Made by a program: the position numbers and the translations under genes. From Nitrososphaeria archaeon (GTDB lineage Archaea > Thermoproteota > Nitrososphaeria > Nitrososphaerales > JANXEG01), in assembly GCA_029775915.1 (NCBI GenBank), contig JARVKA010000002.1, positions 124,001 to 188,000 of the forward strand: a DNA stretch of 64,000 nucleotides, in the 5' to 3' direction. Under the pieces are notes generated by a model. The model saw only the letters and a list, made by a program, of their open reading frames with translations. It searched no databases and was not told the origin of the DNA. Positions 36,263-46,071 of this stretch are shown one piece after another; position 1 is the first letter of the stretch, and the number at the start of each line of letters is the position of its first letter.

Positions 36263-37339
36263 GTGATTAGCTTGACGAGGGTAAAAGTTGCGATTGTTGG
36301 TGTTGGGAATTGCGCCTCAGCCCTTTTGCAAGGCGTATATTTGTATAGAAATCGAAAAATGAATGAAGCTATAGGCCTTACTCAATATAATTTAGGTGGA
36401 ATAACCCCTAAGGATATAGAATTTGTTGCAGCATTTGATATTGATGAGAGAAAGGTTGGAAAGGATTTATCACAAGCGATTTTTGAGAAGCCTAACAATA
36501 CTATAAAGGTTTGTGATGTACCAAATCTTGGTGTGAAGGTAAAGAAAGGTCCAGTATTGGATGGCTTAGGAAAATACTTAAAGGACGTAATAAAAATTTC
36601 ACCAAATGAGCCTGTAGATGTTGTTAAAGAGATTAAAGATTCTGGTGCAGAGATTTTAATTAATTATCTTCCAGTAGGTAGTACAAAAGCTACCGCATTT
36701 TATGCAGAAGCGGCTTTAAAAGCTGGTGCAGCATTTATTAATGCAATGCCTGTATTCATAGCATCAAATGAGGGTTGGCAAGCGAGATTTATTGAAGCTA
36801 ATTTGCCTGTTGCTGGTGATGATGTAATGAGTCAACTTGGTGCCACAGTTCTTCATAAAACATTGATAAAACTTTGTGTGGATAGAGGTGTGAAGGTTGA
36901 TGAAACTTATCAATTGAATATTGGTGGCGATACTGACTTTTTAAATATGCTTGAGGAATCACGATTAGCAGATAAGAGAGAGAGTAAGACTAGTGCAGTT
37001 CGAGCTATGTCGCCTTATCCAATCCCAACTAGAATAGGTCCAAGTGATTACGTAGAATTTTTGAATAATGAGAAGGTATGTTATATTTGGATAAAAGGTA
37101 AATATTTTGGTGGCGCTCCTATCACAATAGAGGTAAAATTACATGTTATTGATGCATTCAATAGCGCTGGTATTATTATTGATGCGATACGAGGGGTTAA
37201 GATCGCTTTAATGAGAAGAATAACTGGGCCATTAATTAGCCTTTCAGCTTATTGTTTTAAGCATCCACCAATCCAAATGCCTTATGAGGAAGCAAAAAAG
37301 GCTTTCTTAGAATTTATCGAAGGGAAAAGAGAGAGGTAA
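36263..37339 (+). CDS. ino1: Myo-inositol-1-phosphate synthase
   Basis: Converts glucose 6-phosphate to inositol 1-phosphate with bound NAD+. The 358-residue protein starts RVKVAIVGVGNCAS, a Rossmann loop. Other conserved parts are INYLPVGSTKATAFYAEAAL, GDDVMSQLGATVLHKTL, and the active-site region NIGGDTDFLNMLE. Inositol phosphate is the head-group precursor of archaeal phosphatidylinositol lipids and of di-myo-inositol phosphate in thermophiles. GTG 36263 or TTG 36272 is the start. It is divergent from the IMPase-like gene. Confidence 0.94.
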   Translation: MISLTRVKVAIVGVGNCASALLQGVYLYRNRKMNEAIGLTQYNLGGITPKDIEFVAAFDIDERKVGKDLSQAIFEKPNNTIKVCDVPNLGVKVKKGPVLDGLGKYLKDVIKISPNEPVDVVKEIKDSGAEILINYLPVGSTKATAFYAEAALKAGAAFINAMPVFIASNEGWQARFIEANLPVAGDDVMSQLGATVLHKTLIKLCVDRGVKVDETYQLNIGGDTDFLNMLEESRLADKRESKTSAVRAMSPYPIPTRIGPSDYVEFLNNEKVCYIWIKGKYFGGAPITIEVKLHVIDAFNSAGIIIDAIRGVKIALMRRITGPLISLSAYCFKHPPIQMPYEEAKKAFLEFIEGKRER

Positions 37340-37355
37340 TTGTATTAATAAATGA

Positions 37356-38360
37356 TTAATGGGAGCGCCTATCAATAATATCCAAAATATCGGGCCCTGT
37401 ACCTATTAAACTTACTTTCAAACCACATTCAGCCTCTATACTCTCAATAAATCTTTTCGCTTCAATAGATAGCTTATTGTAATCTCTAACGCCTTTACAT
37501 TCAGGATAAACTGCATCAATCTTTGTTAGCGCTATTTGTGTTGCACTATTAAGCATAATTGCTCTTTTTGCTAATTCCATATTGAATGGCGCAACTCTTC
37601 TAACCCTACCCGTAACTGTACCTACCTCTTTCCACCCTCTTCGCTCAATCTCCTCCATGCTAAGTTCATTATCTAAAGGTCCTGAACCTACTCTAGTTAC
37701 ATAAGATTTGAAAACTACAATCACCTCATCTACCCTCTTTGGACCTAAGCCTATATCTGAACATATACCAGATGCACACACATCTTTTGATGTAACGTAT
37801 GGATACGTTCCATGAATAAGTGAGAGAAACGTTCCCTGAGTCCCTTCAATAAGTAATAATCCACCTTTATCCAATATTCTATTCGCCTCTAAAGCCACAT
37901 CACCTAAGTATGGTTTTAAAATCTCAATATCTTTAGCTAACTTACCTATACGTAAAACACGATCCGCATTCGCAGGTCCAGTCCCAGTACCAGTTGTTGA
38001 GATTTTTTCTTTTAAATGACCCCCTTTATCACGTAATATATGCTCAGGTTCAATTATCCCGCATTGCTTATCCACAATTAATCTAGATCCTGCATGGAAA
38101 GTTTCAATCTCATTAATCAAGACGGTTGGATCGATAAAAACTCCTGGACCGATCATTAACTTCACCTTCTCATTTATGACTGCGCTGGGGAGTAATCGAA
38201 GTCTATAAGTTGCGCCTTGATAAACTACCGTATGTCCAGCATTAGGACCAACACCACCCCTAACCGCAGCCTCAGGATTATCCTTTAAAGCTAAATATGA
38301 TACTATTTTCCCTTTACCTTCATCACCAAACATTCCACCAACGATAACTATTGAAGGCAT
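37356..38360 (-). CDS. purA: Adenylosuccinate synthetase
   Basis: Links IMP and aspartate using GTP on the way to AMP. The 334-residue protein is the short archaeal type. The GTP/IMP P-loop GGMFGDEGKGK is at 8-18. Further motifs are NAGHTV, STTGTGTGPANADR and GTQGTFLSLIHGTYPYVTS. The neighbouring uppS and purA are on the same strand, with a 50-nt gap. Confidence 0.95.
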   Translation of the reverse strand: MPSIVIVGGMFGDEGKGKIVSYLALKDNPEAAVRGGVGPNAGHTVVYQGATYRLRLLPSAVINEKVKLMIGPGVFIDPTVLINEIETFHAGSRLIVDKQCGIIEPEHILRDKGGHLKEKISTTGTGTGPANADRVLRIGKLAKDIEILKPYLGDVALEANRILDKGGLLLIEGTQGTFLSLIHGTYPYVTSKDVCASGICSDIGLGPKRVDEVIVVFKSYVTRVGSGPLDNELSMEEIERRGWKEVGTVTGRVRRVAPFNMELAKRAIMLNSATQIALTKIDAVYPECKGVRDYNKLSIEAKRFIESIEAECGLKVSLIGTGPDILDIIDRRSH

Positions 38361-38412
38361 ACTATCACAACATTTCTATATTATACCATTTTTATTTAAC
38401 ATTAATGCTAAT

Positions 38413-39195
38413 TTATTTACCAAATCTTCTCACCCTCTTTTGATATGTTCTTATCGCTCTCATTAAATCGATTTTACGGAAATCTGGCCAAAATACATCA
38501 AGAAAAACGAGCTCACTATATGCACTTTGCCATAATAAAAAGCCACTCAATCGTTCTTCACCAGATGTTCTTATAATGAGATCTGGTTCTGGATTTGGTA
38601 AGTGAGCAGTATAGAGATTTTCCTCAATAGTCTTTTGAGTGATTTGATTAGGATCTATCTCACCTCGCTTTACTTTCTCCGCAATACTTTTAACAACCTC
38701 AAGAATCTCAAGCCTTCCACCATAAGCTATCGCTATATTGAGAAAATAATCTGAGTAATTTTCTGTTCTTTTCTCAATTTCATTTAAAATCTTTCTAATT
38801 CTTTCAGGTAAAAGCTCTTTCTTTCCTAAAGTCTTCACTCTTATTTTATATTTATGAATTCTCTCATCATTTATTAATTTTTGTAATTTTTCCTCAATAA
38901 TTTTATATAATTCATTAAGCTCTTCCTCTTCTCTATTTAAATTCTCTGTAGATAAAACATAAAGTGTAAGTGTTTTAATCTTAAGATCTTGACACCATTC
39001 TAACAATTTTTCAGCAATTTCAGCACCAATTTTATGACCAACATACTTTGGATAAGAGTGATTCTCTGCCCAACGCCTATTACCATCTAAAATCAAACCG
39101 ATATGCTTTGGACATTCTTCATTTTCAATTTGGGAACGAAGATACTTTTCATATATTTTATATACTCCTATGTAACGCAGAATTTTATTCAACAA
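38413..39195 (-). CDS. uppS: cis-Prenyltransferase (UPP synthase family)
   Basis: Makes long-chain (Z)-polyprenyl diphosphate, the precursor of the dolichol-type lipid carrier for glycosylation. The 260-residue protein has HIGLILDGNRRWAEN with catalytic Asp37, TLYVLSTENLNRE, and the C-terminal DLIIRTSGEERLSGFLLWQ and SELVFLDVFWPDF. The product would feed enzymes such as the PMT-like transferase at 6.6 kb. The start is TTG 39195, 3 nt from the DUF373 stop. Confidence 0.93.
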   Translation of the reverse strand: MLNKILRYIGVYKIYEKYLRSQIENEECPKHIGLILDGNRRWAENHSYPKYVGHKIGAEIAEKLLEWCQDLKIKTLTLYVLSTENLNREEEELNELYKIIEEKLQKLINDERIHKYKIRVKTLGKKELLPERIRKILNEIEKRTENYSDYFLNIAIAYGGRLEILEVVKSIAEKVKRGEIDPNQITQKTIEENLYTAHLPNPEPDLIIRTSGEERLSGFLLWQSAYSELVFLDVFWPDFRKIDLMRAIRTYQKRVRRFGK

Positions 39196-39197
39196 AG

Positions 39198-40331
39198 TTA
39201 AGCTTGCCCCTCTGAAACCTTCTTACCTCGAATATGCTCGTAAATTATAATCGCTATGAAGAATATGCCTGCTAATCCAATTAATAAGAAAGTTACCAAT
39301 GTGATAGGCGTTGTTTTACCTATAAGGATTAAAGAGAATTGATGGAGAGGGAGGTAAAGTAAGCTTAAAATCACCAAACTGAGAATATCTCTAAAAACTT
39401 TAATACTTTTTATCAAGATATGTGAAAGAAGTATACCACTAAAAAAGATTCCTAAAGCGATCCATAAGTAAATAAGGGATGCTTGAATAAAAAATCCTAT
39501 TAAAGCTGGACCATACTCTAATATTAAATTTGGATTCGTTACTATCATTGAGTATTCAATAGTTTCACCAATCTTTACGAATCCTTGATGAAAAGCAACT
39601 ACTCCCATTAAAAGACTCGCTAATGTTGAGAATAATTTAACATATCCTGATGGCTTAAGCTTAGTTAAATGGGAAAGAATTCTATCTATATTAAAACCTC
39701 TAGTGATTAAAGCTATTCCTATAATGCTCAATATCACAGTTAATGCTTTTTCAATTAAGCCCAAATATATCATTAAACCAGCGATTAAAAGAAGTAATCC
39801 TGGCACACCAAGGAAGAATTTTGAATATCTTGGATCGAATATCACCATTCGTAAATAACGTCCCAATATCATGTAAGATACCTCAATACCTCTACTATGC
39901 TTAACTGCTACCCTTTTTACTGAGACGATTGGGAGTATTCCTTGTAAAATAGGTATTACCGCTTCATCCTCAAGCCCATCTGAAACTAAAGCGATACCAT
40001 CTGCTGGAAAGGTTTTCGCTATACTTCGAACCTCTTGGCTGATCTTTTCATCAGCCTCTATCCCCCTTCCAAACTCACCAGCTACTATTGCTATCTCAGC
40101 CCCATACGCTTTCTCAAGAAGCTCATCGTAAAGTTTGATCGCTGCAAAAATTGTATTAGCATCAGCTTCTTCAGGATCGGCGAGAGCTAACCTTACTGCA
40201 GCATCAAGACAATTTTTCCTACCAATTACAGGAGTCTTCACACCAGCTTTATACTCTAAATCATTATCTCGATCTACACATAATACAATGAGCTTTTTAG
40301 TAGGAGTCTTGCTACTCGCATTAGATACCAT
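39198..40331 (-). CDS. DUF373 membrane protein
   Basis: A 377-residue archaeal DUF373 protein. The N-terminal soluble half (about 1-150) begins TKKLIVLCVDRDNDLEYK and contains GLEDEAVIPILQGILPIVSVKR; the C-terminal half has about six membrane helices. The function is unknown. It sits directly upstream of uppS (3 nt apart) on the same strand, an arrangement that suggests involvement in lipid or envelope metabolism. Confidence 0.88.
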   Translation of the reverse strand: MVSNASSKTPTKKLIVLCVDRDNDLEYKAGVKTPVIGRKNCLDAAVRLALADPEEADANTIFAAIKLYDELLEKAYGAEIAIVAGEFGRGIEADEKISQEVRSIAKTFPADGIALVSDGLEDEAVIPILQGILPIVSVKRVAVKHSRGIEVSYMILGRYLRMVIFDPRYSKFFLGVPGLLLLIAGLMIYLGLIEKALTVILSIIGIALITRGFNIDRILSHLTKLKPSGYVKLFSTLASLLMGVVAFHQGFVKIGETIEYSMIVTNPNLILEYGPALIGFFIQASLIYLWIALGIFFSGILLSHILIKSIKVFRDILSLVILSLLYLPLHQFSLILIGKTTPITLVTFLLIGLAGIFFIAIIIYEHIRGKKVSEGQA

Positions 40332-40423
40332 TCAATTCCCCCTTATATTCATAAACCCCAATTATGGATACGCTTTTTACACTATTACATTAAATGAAGT
40401 TTTAGATAAGCTTGTCGTATAAA

Positions 40424-41323
40424 TTAATCTAAAGAGTCGCTCTTCATCTCTTCACTTAAAGCGAGTTTTAATTCATAAAATGTTAATTTCTTTCCTTGAA
40501 TTAGCTTTTCTTTAGCAGCTTTTTGAGCCTTTTCAAATAATTGTTGCTCTTTTATTTTAATCACTTCAGTCTGCTTTTTTCTCATCTCTTCAACCAAATC
40601 CCTCCTCTTTTTTAAAAGTTCTTTCAAATTTTGATCAATATTATTGATATTATTACTTAATTCAGCAATCTTCTCATTAATCGCTTTAACTTCATTCAAT
40701 AACCTTTTTTTAGCTTCATACGCCTCTCTTAACTTTTCCCTTAACTCAACAAGCACTCCATGAATATTCGACTTTTTCTCATCGATTTCTTTCACTTGAG
40801 TTGAAAGTACTTTTACATTATTAACCCATTCCATTACCTCTTGCCTTGCTTTATTCATCTTTCTAAAAGTTTGTAACTTTAACTCTAATTCTTTAATTTG
40901 CTCAATTATCATCTTTTCTTCATCTCTGGAAAGCCTTTGAGTTTGAATTCTCCATTCTAACTCATTTAATTTATTAGTTAAAGCTTCACATCGCTCAATA
41001 CCATACCATACGCCTTTTGGCAAGGTTTGTTTTGCAACTTTAATCCTTTGTTTCAAATCTTTTATTCTTTCTATTAATTCTTTACGTGGTGATGATAAAG
41101 TGTGAAGTTGATCACGGTAAAGTTTTAATTCATCTCTCATTTTTCTAATCTTCTCTGAAGATTCCTTTATGCTTAGTAAGAGTTCATGTCGCTTTGCCTT
41201 TAACTGCCTAATTTTATTAACAAGTTCTATTCGATATGCAAATTTAGATGCGCATTCTTGCTCGATGGAATCGATTTGTTCACTCAAACAAGCCTCAATT
41301 ACATATCGATTTAAAATGGGCAA
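40424..41323 (-). CDS. Archaeal coiled-coil protein (COG1340 type)
   Basis: A 299-residue protein that is almost entirely charged coiled coil, with heptad-like Leu/Ile spacing and repeated Lys/Glu runs (for example EKIRKMRDELKLYRDQL). The middle segment LPKGVWYGIERCEALTNKL with ELEWRIQTQ is characteristic of the archaeal COG1340 family. The function is unknown. It starts with TTG 41323. It is divergent from the THEP1 NTPase. Confidence 0.8.
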   Translation of the reverse strand: MPILNRYVIEACLSEQIDSIEQECASKFAYRIELVNKIRQLKAKRHELLLSIKESSEKIRKMRDELKLYRDQLHTLSSPRKELIERIKDLKQRIKVAKQTLPKGVWYGIERCEALTNKLNELEWRIQTQRLSRDEEKMIIEQIKELELKLQTFRKMNKARQEVMEWVNNVKVLSTQVKEIDEKKSNIHGVLVELREKLREAYEAKKRLLNEVKAINEKIAELSNNINNIDQNLKELLKKRRDLVEEMRKKQTEVIKIKEQQLFEKAQKAAKEKLIQGKKLTFYELKLALSEEMKSDSLD

Positions 41324-41454
41324 AAAAGTATTTCGCTATTATATTAATGAAATTAATAATAATTATAAAACCTGCTAAATGAATCATAATTATTTGGATA
41401 CATGTTTATAGCTATGTTAACATAGTGTGTAATTGGGTGTAACCTCTGAGCGAT

Positions 41455-42006
41455 TTGATAAGGGTTTGGTTAATTACAGGCGAGCCCGGGGTGGGTAAAA
41501 CTACAACTTTGTTAAAAGTAATAAGCTTAATCAAATCCCAAGGCTTTACGATAGGTGGGGTTATTTCTAAAGAGTTAAGAAGTAAGGGTGTTAGATTCGG
41601 ATTTGAGTTAATAGATGTAAATTCAGGCCGTAAAGGGATTTTAGCATCAACTTCGCAAAATGTAGGCCCTAGATTTGGGCGTTATCGAGTAAATTTAAAG
41701 GATTTGGCTGAAATAGGTGCTAATGCTCTTAAATGGGCTATGAAAAACTCCGATGTGATTGTGTGTGATGAAATTGGACCTATGGAGTTATTCAGCCCTG
41801 AGTTTAAGAGAGCGGTAAGTGAGGTAGTAAAGTGTGGCAAGCCTGTAATTGGTGTTATACATAAGCGAATGAAGAATGACTTACTCAACGAGTTAAGATC
41901 TGCACCTTATTGTGAATTGATAGAAGTTACTTATGAGAATAGGGATAAGTTATCAGAAATTATTGCAAACAAAGTTCTTACTCAATTAAAGGGGGCTAAA
42001 TATTGA
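41455..42006 (+). CDS. THEP1-type nucleoside triphosphatase
   Basis: A 183-residue P-loop NTPase of the THEP1/NTPase-1 family that hydrolyses several NTPs. Walker A is TGEPGVGKTT (8-17); Walker B is VIVCDEIGPMEL; GVISKELRSKGVRFGFEL is the family motif. The physiological role is unclear. It starts with TTG 41455 and overlaps the rnhB start by 4 nt (42003-42006), so the two are translationally coupled. Confidence 0.92.
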   Translation: MIRVWLITGEPGVGKTTTLLKVISLIKSQGFTIGGVISKELRSKGVRFGFELIDVNSGRKGILASTSQNVGPRFGRYRVNLKDLAEIGANALKWAMKNSDVIVCDEIGPMELFSPEFKRAVSEVVKCGKPVIGVIHKRMKNDLLNELRSAPYCELIEVTYENRDKLSEIIANKVLTQLKGAKY

Positions 42007-42683
42007 TTATAGCTGGGGTTGATGATGCTGGTAGAGGCTCAATAATGGGACCATTAGTTATAGCTGGTGTTAGCATTGAGGAAGATAAATTGAATGAGCT
42101 TGTGAATATAAGGGTTAAGGATTCAAAACTTTTATCTCCACGTAGAAGAATGAAGCTATACCAACTTATTCATAACTTAGCTTATAAAGTCTTTTGCTTA
42201 AAAATACCACCCGATGAAATAGATAGATACGTAATTTTAGGTAAGAAATTTAAGAGACTCAATTATTTGGAGGCGATTTATATGGCAAAGGTAATTAATG
42301 AGTTGGATTGTGATGTAGTTTATGTTGATGCTTCAGATGTAGATTCGAATCGATTTAAAGAGCAAATATCATCTATGCTAAAAAAGGATGTGGAGATTTT
42401 TTCATTGCATCATGCAGATAGAATTTATCCAATTGTATCAGCTGCATCTATTATAGCCAAAGTTGAGAGGGATTTAGAGATTGAGAAATTAAAGGTAGAG
42501 TATGGAGAATTTGGTAGTGGTTACCCATCAGATCCACGCACTAGAGAATTTCTTATAAAATGGGTTGAAAAGTATAATAGCTTACCAAAGGATAGTAGAA
42601 AGTCTTGGAAGATTTGGAAGAAACTTACAAATAAGACTCTTGATTTATACATGAGTTTTAAGAAGAGCTTTACTCAATGTTAA
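42003..42683 (+). CDS. rnhB: Ribonuclease HII
   Basis: Removes RNA from RNA:DNA hybrids and misincorporated ribonucleotides. The 226-residue protein begins IIAGVDDAGRGSIMGPLVIAG. The usual DE of the DEDD active site is DD here (Asp7-Asp8), a variant that is chemically plausible. The other acidic ligands are in VVYVDASDVDS and HHADRIYPIVSAASI. It starts at TTG 42003 behind GGGGG inside the THEP1 gene. Confidence 0.93.
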   Translation: MIIAGVDDAGRGSIMGPLVIAGVSIEEDKLNELVNIRVKDSKLLSPRRRMKLYQLIHNLAYKVFCLKIPPDEIDRYVILGKKFKRLNYLEAIYMAKVINELDCDVVYVDASDVDSNRFKEQISSMLKKDVEIFSLHHADRIYPIVSAASIIAKVERDLEIEKLKVEYGEFGSGYPSDPRTREFLIKWVEKYNSLPKDSRKSWKIWKKLTNKTLDLYMSFKKSFTQC

Positions 42684-43066
42684 GAGCTTTTATTTAATCT
42701 TATTTTAAAACTTTGAATCACCTCTCAAATTCAAGAAATAAGCTGAAATTATATAATGAAGTTCTACTTTCAGCTCTATTAGGATTCTAAACCTTTTTAT
42801 AATTTTTATTAAAACAGGTTAAAATAGCTTTTTCTAAAAGGTTGTCTTTACGCATAGGTTTAGGTAAAATTATTAAATGAAATACTTTCTCATTCTTCCA
42901 TTATTTATTTCTAAGGTGGGAGTGTGTAAAATCTTTAATTCTCATATCCAACTCTTATTTCACCTATGAGTTTAATATTATACATTTGTAAGTTAACTGT
43001 GATAAAAGTAACGGTTAATCAAATTTGACTGAGGTAAATTAATAAGTGGGGATGTAGTAAATTAAA
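42684..43066. other. Intergenic stretch with an 8-bp inverted repeat
   Basis: About 380 nt after rnhB. The clearest structure is AGCTGAAA (42741-42748) pairing with TTTCAGCT (42768-42775), with a 19-nt AT-rich loop. It might be an RNA hairpin at the end of the rnhB transcript or a protein site. No open frame of interest. The sepF promoter must lie in its right part. Confidence 0.35.
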
Positions 43067-43372
43067 GTGGGTTTGAGCTCAAGTTTAGCAAAGCAAAATA
43101 ATAAGAATGAAGAGAGTTCAAAAATTTATCTTAAAGCATTCCCGCTTAAAGATATAAGTGAATTGCAAAAGATTAAAGATGATATTTCTAAAAGGATGAT
43201 TGTAATTTTAAGGGTAACACCTTTAGCTCAAAAGGATGTAGATGAATTAAAACGCGCTATTGAAGAGCTTTATGAGTTCACAGTCTCAATTGGCGGTGAT
43301 ATTGCTCGACTTGGAGAAGAAAGAATAATAATCACACCACCAGGGGTTAAAATTTGGAGAGGTTTGGTATAA
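43067..43372 (+). CDS. sepF: SepF-like cell division protein
   Basis: A 101-residue protein with an archaeal SepF (DUF552) fold, the membrane anchor that recruits FtsZ in archaea that divide with FtsZ. Marks are IYLKAFPLKDISELQKIKDD, MIVILRVTPLAQKD and FTVSIGGDIARLGEERIIITP. The N-terminus is short, with Leu and Ser that could form part of the membrane-binding helix. It starts with GTG 43067; TTG 43073 is possible. It indicates an FtsZ/SepF component, although ftsZ is not in the window. Confidence 0.85.
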   Translation: MGLSSSLAKQNNKNEESSKIYLKAFPLKDISELQKIKDDISKRMIVILRVTPLAQKDVDELKRAIEELYEFTVSIGGDIARLGEERIIITPPGVKIWRGLV

Positions 43373-43399
43373 TATTAATTAAGGTTAAGAAGATTTTAT

Positions 43400-45316
43400 T
43401 CAACGTAGTTTTATAGCTTCTTGGATATCAGGTTGAAAAGTTGGAATTTTAAACATCCTTGATAATACTCGAGCCATATTCTCAATTTTTTTCTTCTCTC
43501 CATGAGCTACAATTATACGGCGCAATTTTGGTCGAAGTTTAGCTACAAACCTCATAATTTGATTGTAATCGCTATGACCACTGAATCCTTCAACTTTCTC
43601 AACTTTACAATTGATATTAACAACTTTAATCTTACCATCCTCATTTATCAAATTAACCTCCCTCGCACCATCCAATATCCTTCTACCTAAAGTTCCATTA
43701 ATTTGATAAGATACAAATAATATCTTATTTTTATCTGATGTTGCAAGCTCTTTGAAATACTCTAAAACTGGCCCTCCTTCTAACATTCCAGATGTAGCCA
43801 TAATTAATGCTGGACCTTCACGTAAAGCTTCATCACGATTACTTGGATGTTCAATTATTGTAAAGTATTCTGAAACAAATGGATTAGTGTCTTCTTCTAA
43901 AATCTTACTTCTTAAATCTCTTGCTAAATACTCAGGGTAAGCGACATGGATAGCGGTAGCTTCAGATATCATACCTTCAATAAATATTGGTACTTCAATC
44001 AACTTACCCATTCTCATATACCTATCTAATACAAGCATAATCTCTTGAGCTCTTCCTACAGCTGGGACTGGTATGAGTACCTTACCTCCTTCTTTTAAAG
44101 TCTCATTAATTTTATTCACAAAATCATTCTCAGCCTCTTCACGATTAGGCATAATATCTTCTTTCGATCCATAAGTAGATTCTGTGATTAAAGTCTCTGC
44201 TCGAGGATAATTCCAAACAGCGCTCTCAAATAATAGAGTCCTTTCAAATTTATAATCGCCAGTATATATAACATTATGAGCACCCTCGCCAATATGCAAG
44301 TGAATGATTGATGATCCAAGAATATGTCCCGCATTATTCAAAACCAATTTAATATCTGGTGAGATATCAGTTACCAAACTGTATGGTAAGGTGATGCAAT
44401 GCTTAATCATCTCTCTAATATCTCTCATATCATATGGTGCATAATCACCTTGCATAGATGCTACTTTTATAAAGTCTGTAAGAAGTAAAACCATTAATGG
44501 CAAGGTTGGTTCTGAGCAATAAACCGGTCCATCGTAACCATATTTATATAAAACGGGTAAAAAGCCAGAATGGTCTAAATGAGCGTGGCTTATAATAACC
44601 GCATCTAATTCATCAAGATCTATATCTACCCAATCAAGTCTTGGATAACTCTCTAATGGATTACGGGAACCTGGATGTATGCCACAATCTATTAACACTT
44701 TGCTCTCTGATGTTTCCAATAGCATGCAGGATCTACCAACTTGGCCAAAACCACCAAGGGTTAAGAGAGTAATTTCTGAATCTGATAAGATTCTTGGTCG
44801 GAATATTCTCTCACCAATCGTTTTATAAATTCTTTCTCTATCCTCTGCGCTTGACTTTAATGTATAGTAAATATTACTCATACTGGTTGAAGGTATATGG
44901 GGAGCTTTCCGTATCTTTATCTTCCATCCAATTTCATTAACTAGCTCTATCGAATTGAAGTTATTATTAATAATCGAATTTGGACGTTTTGCTTCTATAA
45001 TCACTTCACCTAATGCGTCATCAAAGAATACATTGGTAACACCAGCCTCTTTTGGAATTACATTCATTAAAATCTTCCTTGCCTCATCCTCAGATTTTCT
45101 CACAACCTTCTCTATTCTTAAAATAACTCTTTTCTTCACTGTATTTACTATATCAGATATAATGTAATTATTCTCCATTAAAAATTTTGGATTTTTTGTA
45201 TAAAGTGCTATTCGTGGGCCTTCATATTCAACTCTACTTATACCAGCTTCCGAAGGAATATCTTTTAATATTAAATTCATCAAATTGGTTGATGAGTTAA
45301 AACTCTGCCCTTGCAA
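43400..45316 (-). CDS. fttA: Transcription termination factor FttA (aCPSF1)
   Basis: Ribonuclease that ends transcription in Archaea, homologous to CPSF73. The 638-residue protein has tandem KH domains (about 1-150), a metallo-beta-lactamase domain with HAHLDHSGF near residue 243, and an inserted beta-CASP domain. The C-terminal motifs GHILGSSIIHL, STYGSK, MATSGMLEGGPVLEYF and GFSGHSD are in the usual order. All visible metal-binding histidines and aspartates are intact. It starts with TTG 45316, 4 nt after the proteasome gene stop, so both are in one operon. Confidence 0.96.
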   Translation of the reverse strand: MQGQSFNSSTNLMNLILKDIPSEAGISRVEYEGPRIALYTKNPKFLMENNYIISDIVNTVKKRVILRIEKVVRKSEDEARKILMNVIPKEAGVTNVFFDDALGEVIIEAKRPNSIINNNFNSIELVNEIGWKIKIRKAPHIPSTSMSNIYYTLKSSAEDRERIYKTIGERIFRPRILSDSEITLLTLGGFGQVGRSCMLLETSESKVLIDCGIHPGSRNPLESYPRLDWVDIDLDELDAVIISHAHLDHSGFLPVLYKYGYDGPVYCSEPTLPLMVLLLTDFIKVASMQGDYAPYDMRDIREMIKHCITLPYSLVTDISPDIKLVLNNAGHILGSSIIHLHIGEGAHNVIYTGDYKFERTLLFESAVWNYPRAETLITESTYGSKEDIMPNREEAENDFVNKINETLKEGGKVLIPVPAVGRAQEIMLVLDRYMRMGKLIEVPIFIEGMISEATAIHVAYPEYLARDLRSKILEEDTNPFVSEYFTIIEHPSNRDEALREGPALIMATSGMLEGGPVLEYFKELATSDKNKILFVSYQINGTLGRRILDGAREVNLINEDGKIKVVNINCKVEKVEGFSGHSDYNQIMRFVAKLRPKLRRIIVAHGEKKKIENMARVLSRMFKIPTFQPDIQEAIKLR

Positions 45317-45320
45317 ATGG

Positions 45321-45977
45321 TCAGCTTCTCCCGATTATTCGATTGATAATTTTAATTTTTTCCTCATCTGACAATTCTTTAAATCCATCCTTCGATATTA
45401 TTGCAACATCAATATCATCACCTGTACCCGCATTTCTCTTTATTGCAGCAATGATCGCTTTAATCGCAAGTGGTATACCATCAGCAATAGAGATGCCTTC
45501 TTTATAATCACTTTCAAGAATACCGTAAGCTACTGGAGAACCACTACCAGTTGATACAAATTTCTCCTCTGTGAGTGAACCGAATAAATCAATGTTAAAT
45601 ACACTACCACCATACGCATCAACACCTCCAACTAAAACATCAGCTATGTATGGAAATAAGCGTGAAGAGAAGAATACATTTGCAGCTAAGCGTGCTGCAG
45701 ATCTTATCGGTATTGGTGTTTTTCTTTCGAGTTTGTAAAGATTGGCATAATATCTTAATGTATCTACAATATTTTGAGCATCAGCTAGATTGCCAGCTAT
45801 AGTCATACCTAAATGATCATCAATTTTATGAATCTTCTTTCCTTTTTTATGGGCGATAAAGAGATAACCTGAAGTCACACGCGTATCGGTAGCGAAAACT
45901 ACTCCGTCAGAGCATACTAGCCCTACTGTAGTCGTCCCACGATACTTATTAAACTCATTTGATGAGGAGTTAAACAA
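45321..45977 (-). CDS. psmB: Proteasome beta subunit
   Basis: Proteolytic subunit of the 20S proteasome. The short propeptide of about 14 residues ends KYRG before the catalytic threonine of TTTVGLVCSDGVVFATDTR. The supporting Asp (ATDTR) and Lys (KKIHKIDDHLG) are present. The C-terminal GSGSPVAYG motif is present. The unfoldase partner candidate Cdc48 is encoded later in the window. It is the first gene of the psmB-fttA pair. Confidence 0.95.
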   Translation of the reverse strand: MFNSSSNEFNKYRGTTTVGLVCSDGVVFATDTRVTSGYLFIAHKKGKKIHKIDDHLGMTIAGNLADAQNIVDTLRYYANLYKLERKTPIPIRSAARLAANVFFSSRLFPYIADVLVGGVDAYGGSVFNIDLFGSLTEEKFVSTGSGSPVAYGILESDYKEGISIADGIPLAIKAIIAAIKRNAGTGDDIDVAIISKDGFKELSDEEKIKIINRIIGRS

Positions 45978-46071
45978 TTAAATTCTCATCCTCTATTGAG
46001 TTTTGTAAATAGTAGGCGATTAGCCCAACATTATAGTGTAATGCGCTCTTAAATAAATCTTCCCATTAATA

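Noticed and set aside
42741-42775. 8-bp inverted repeat as an intrinsic terminator
   Set aside because: No T-run follows the stem on the plus strand and archaeal termination does not depend on hairpins, so only the repeat itself is reported.
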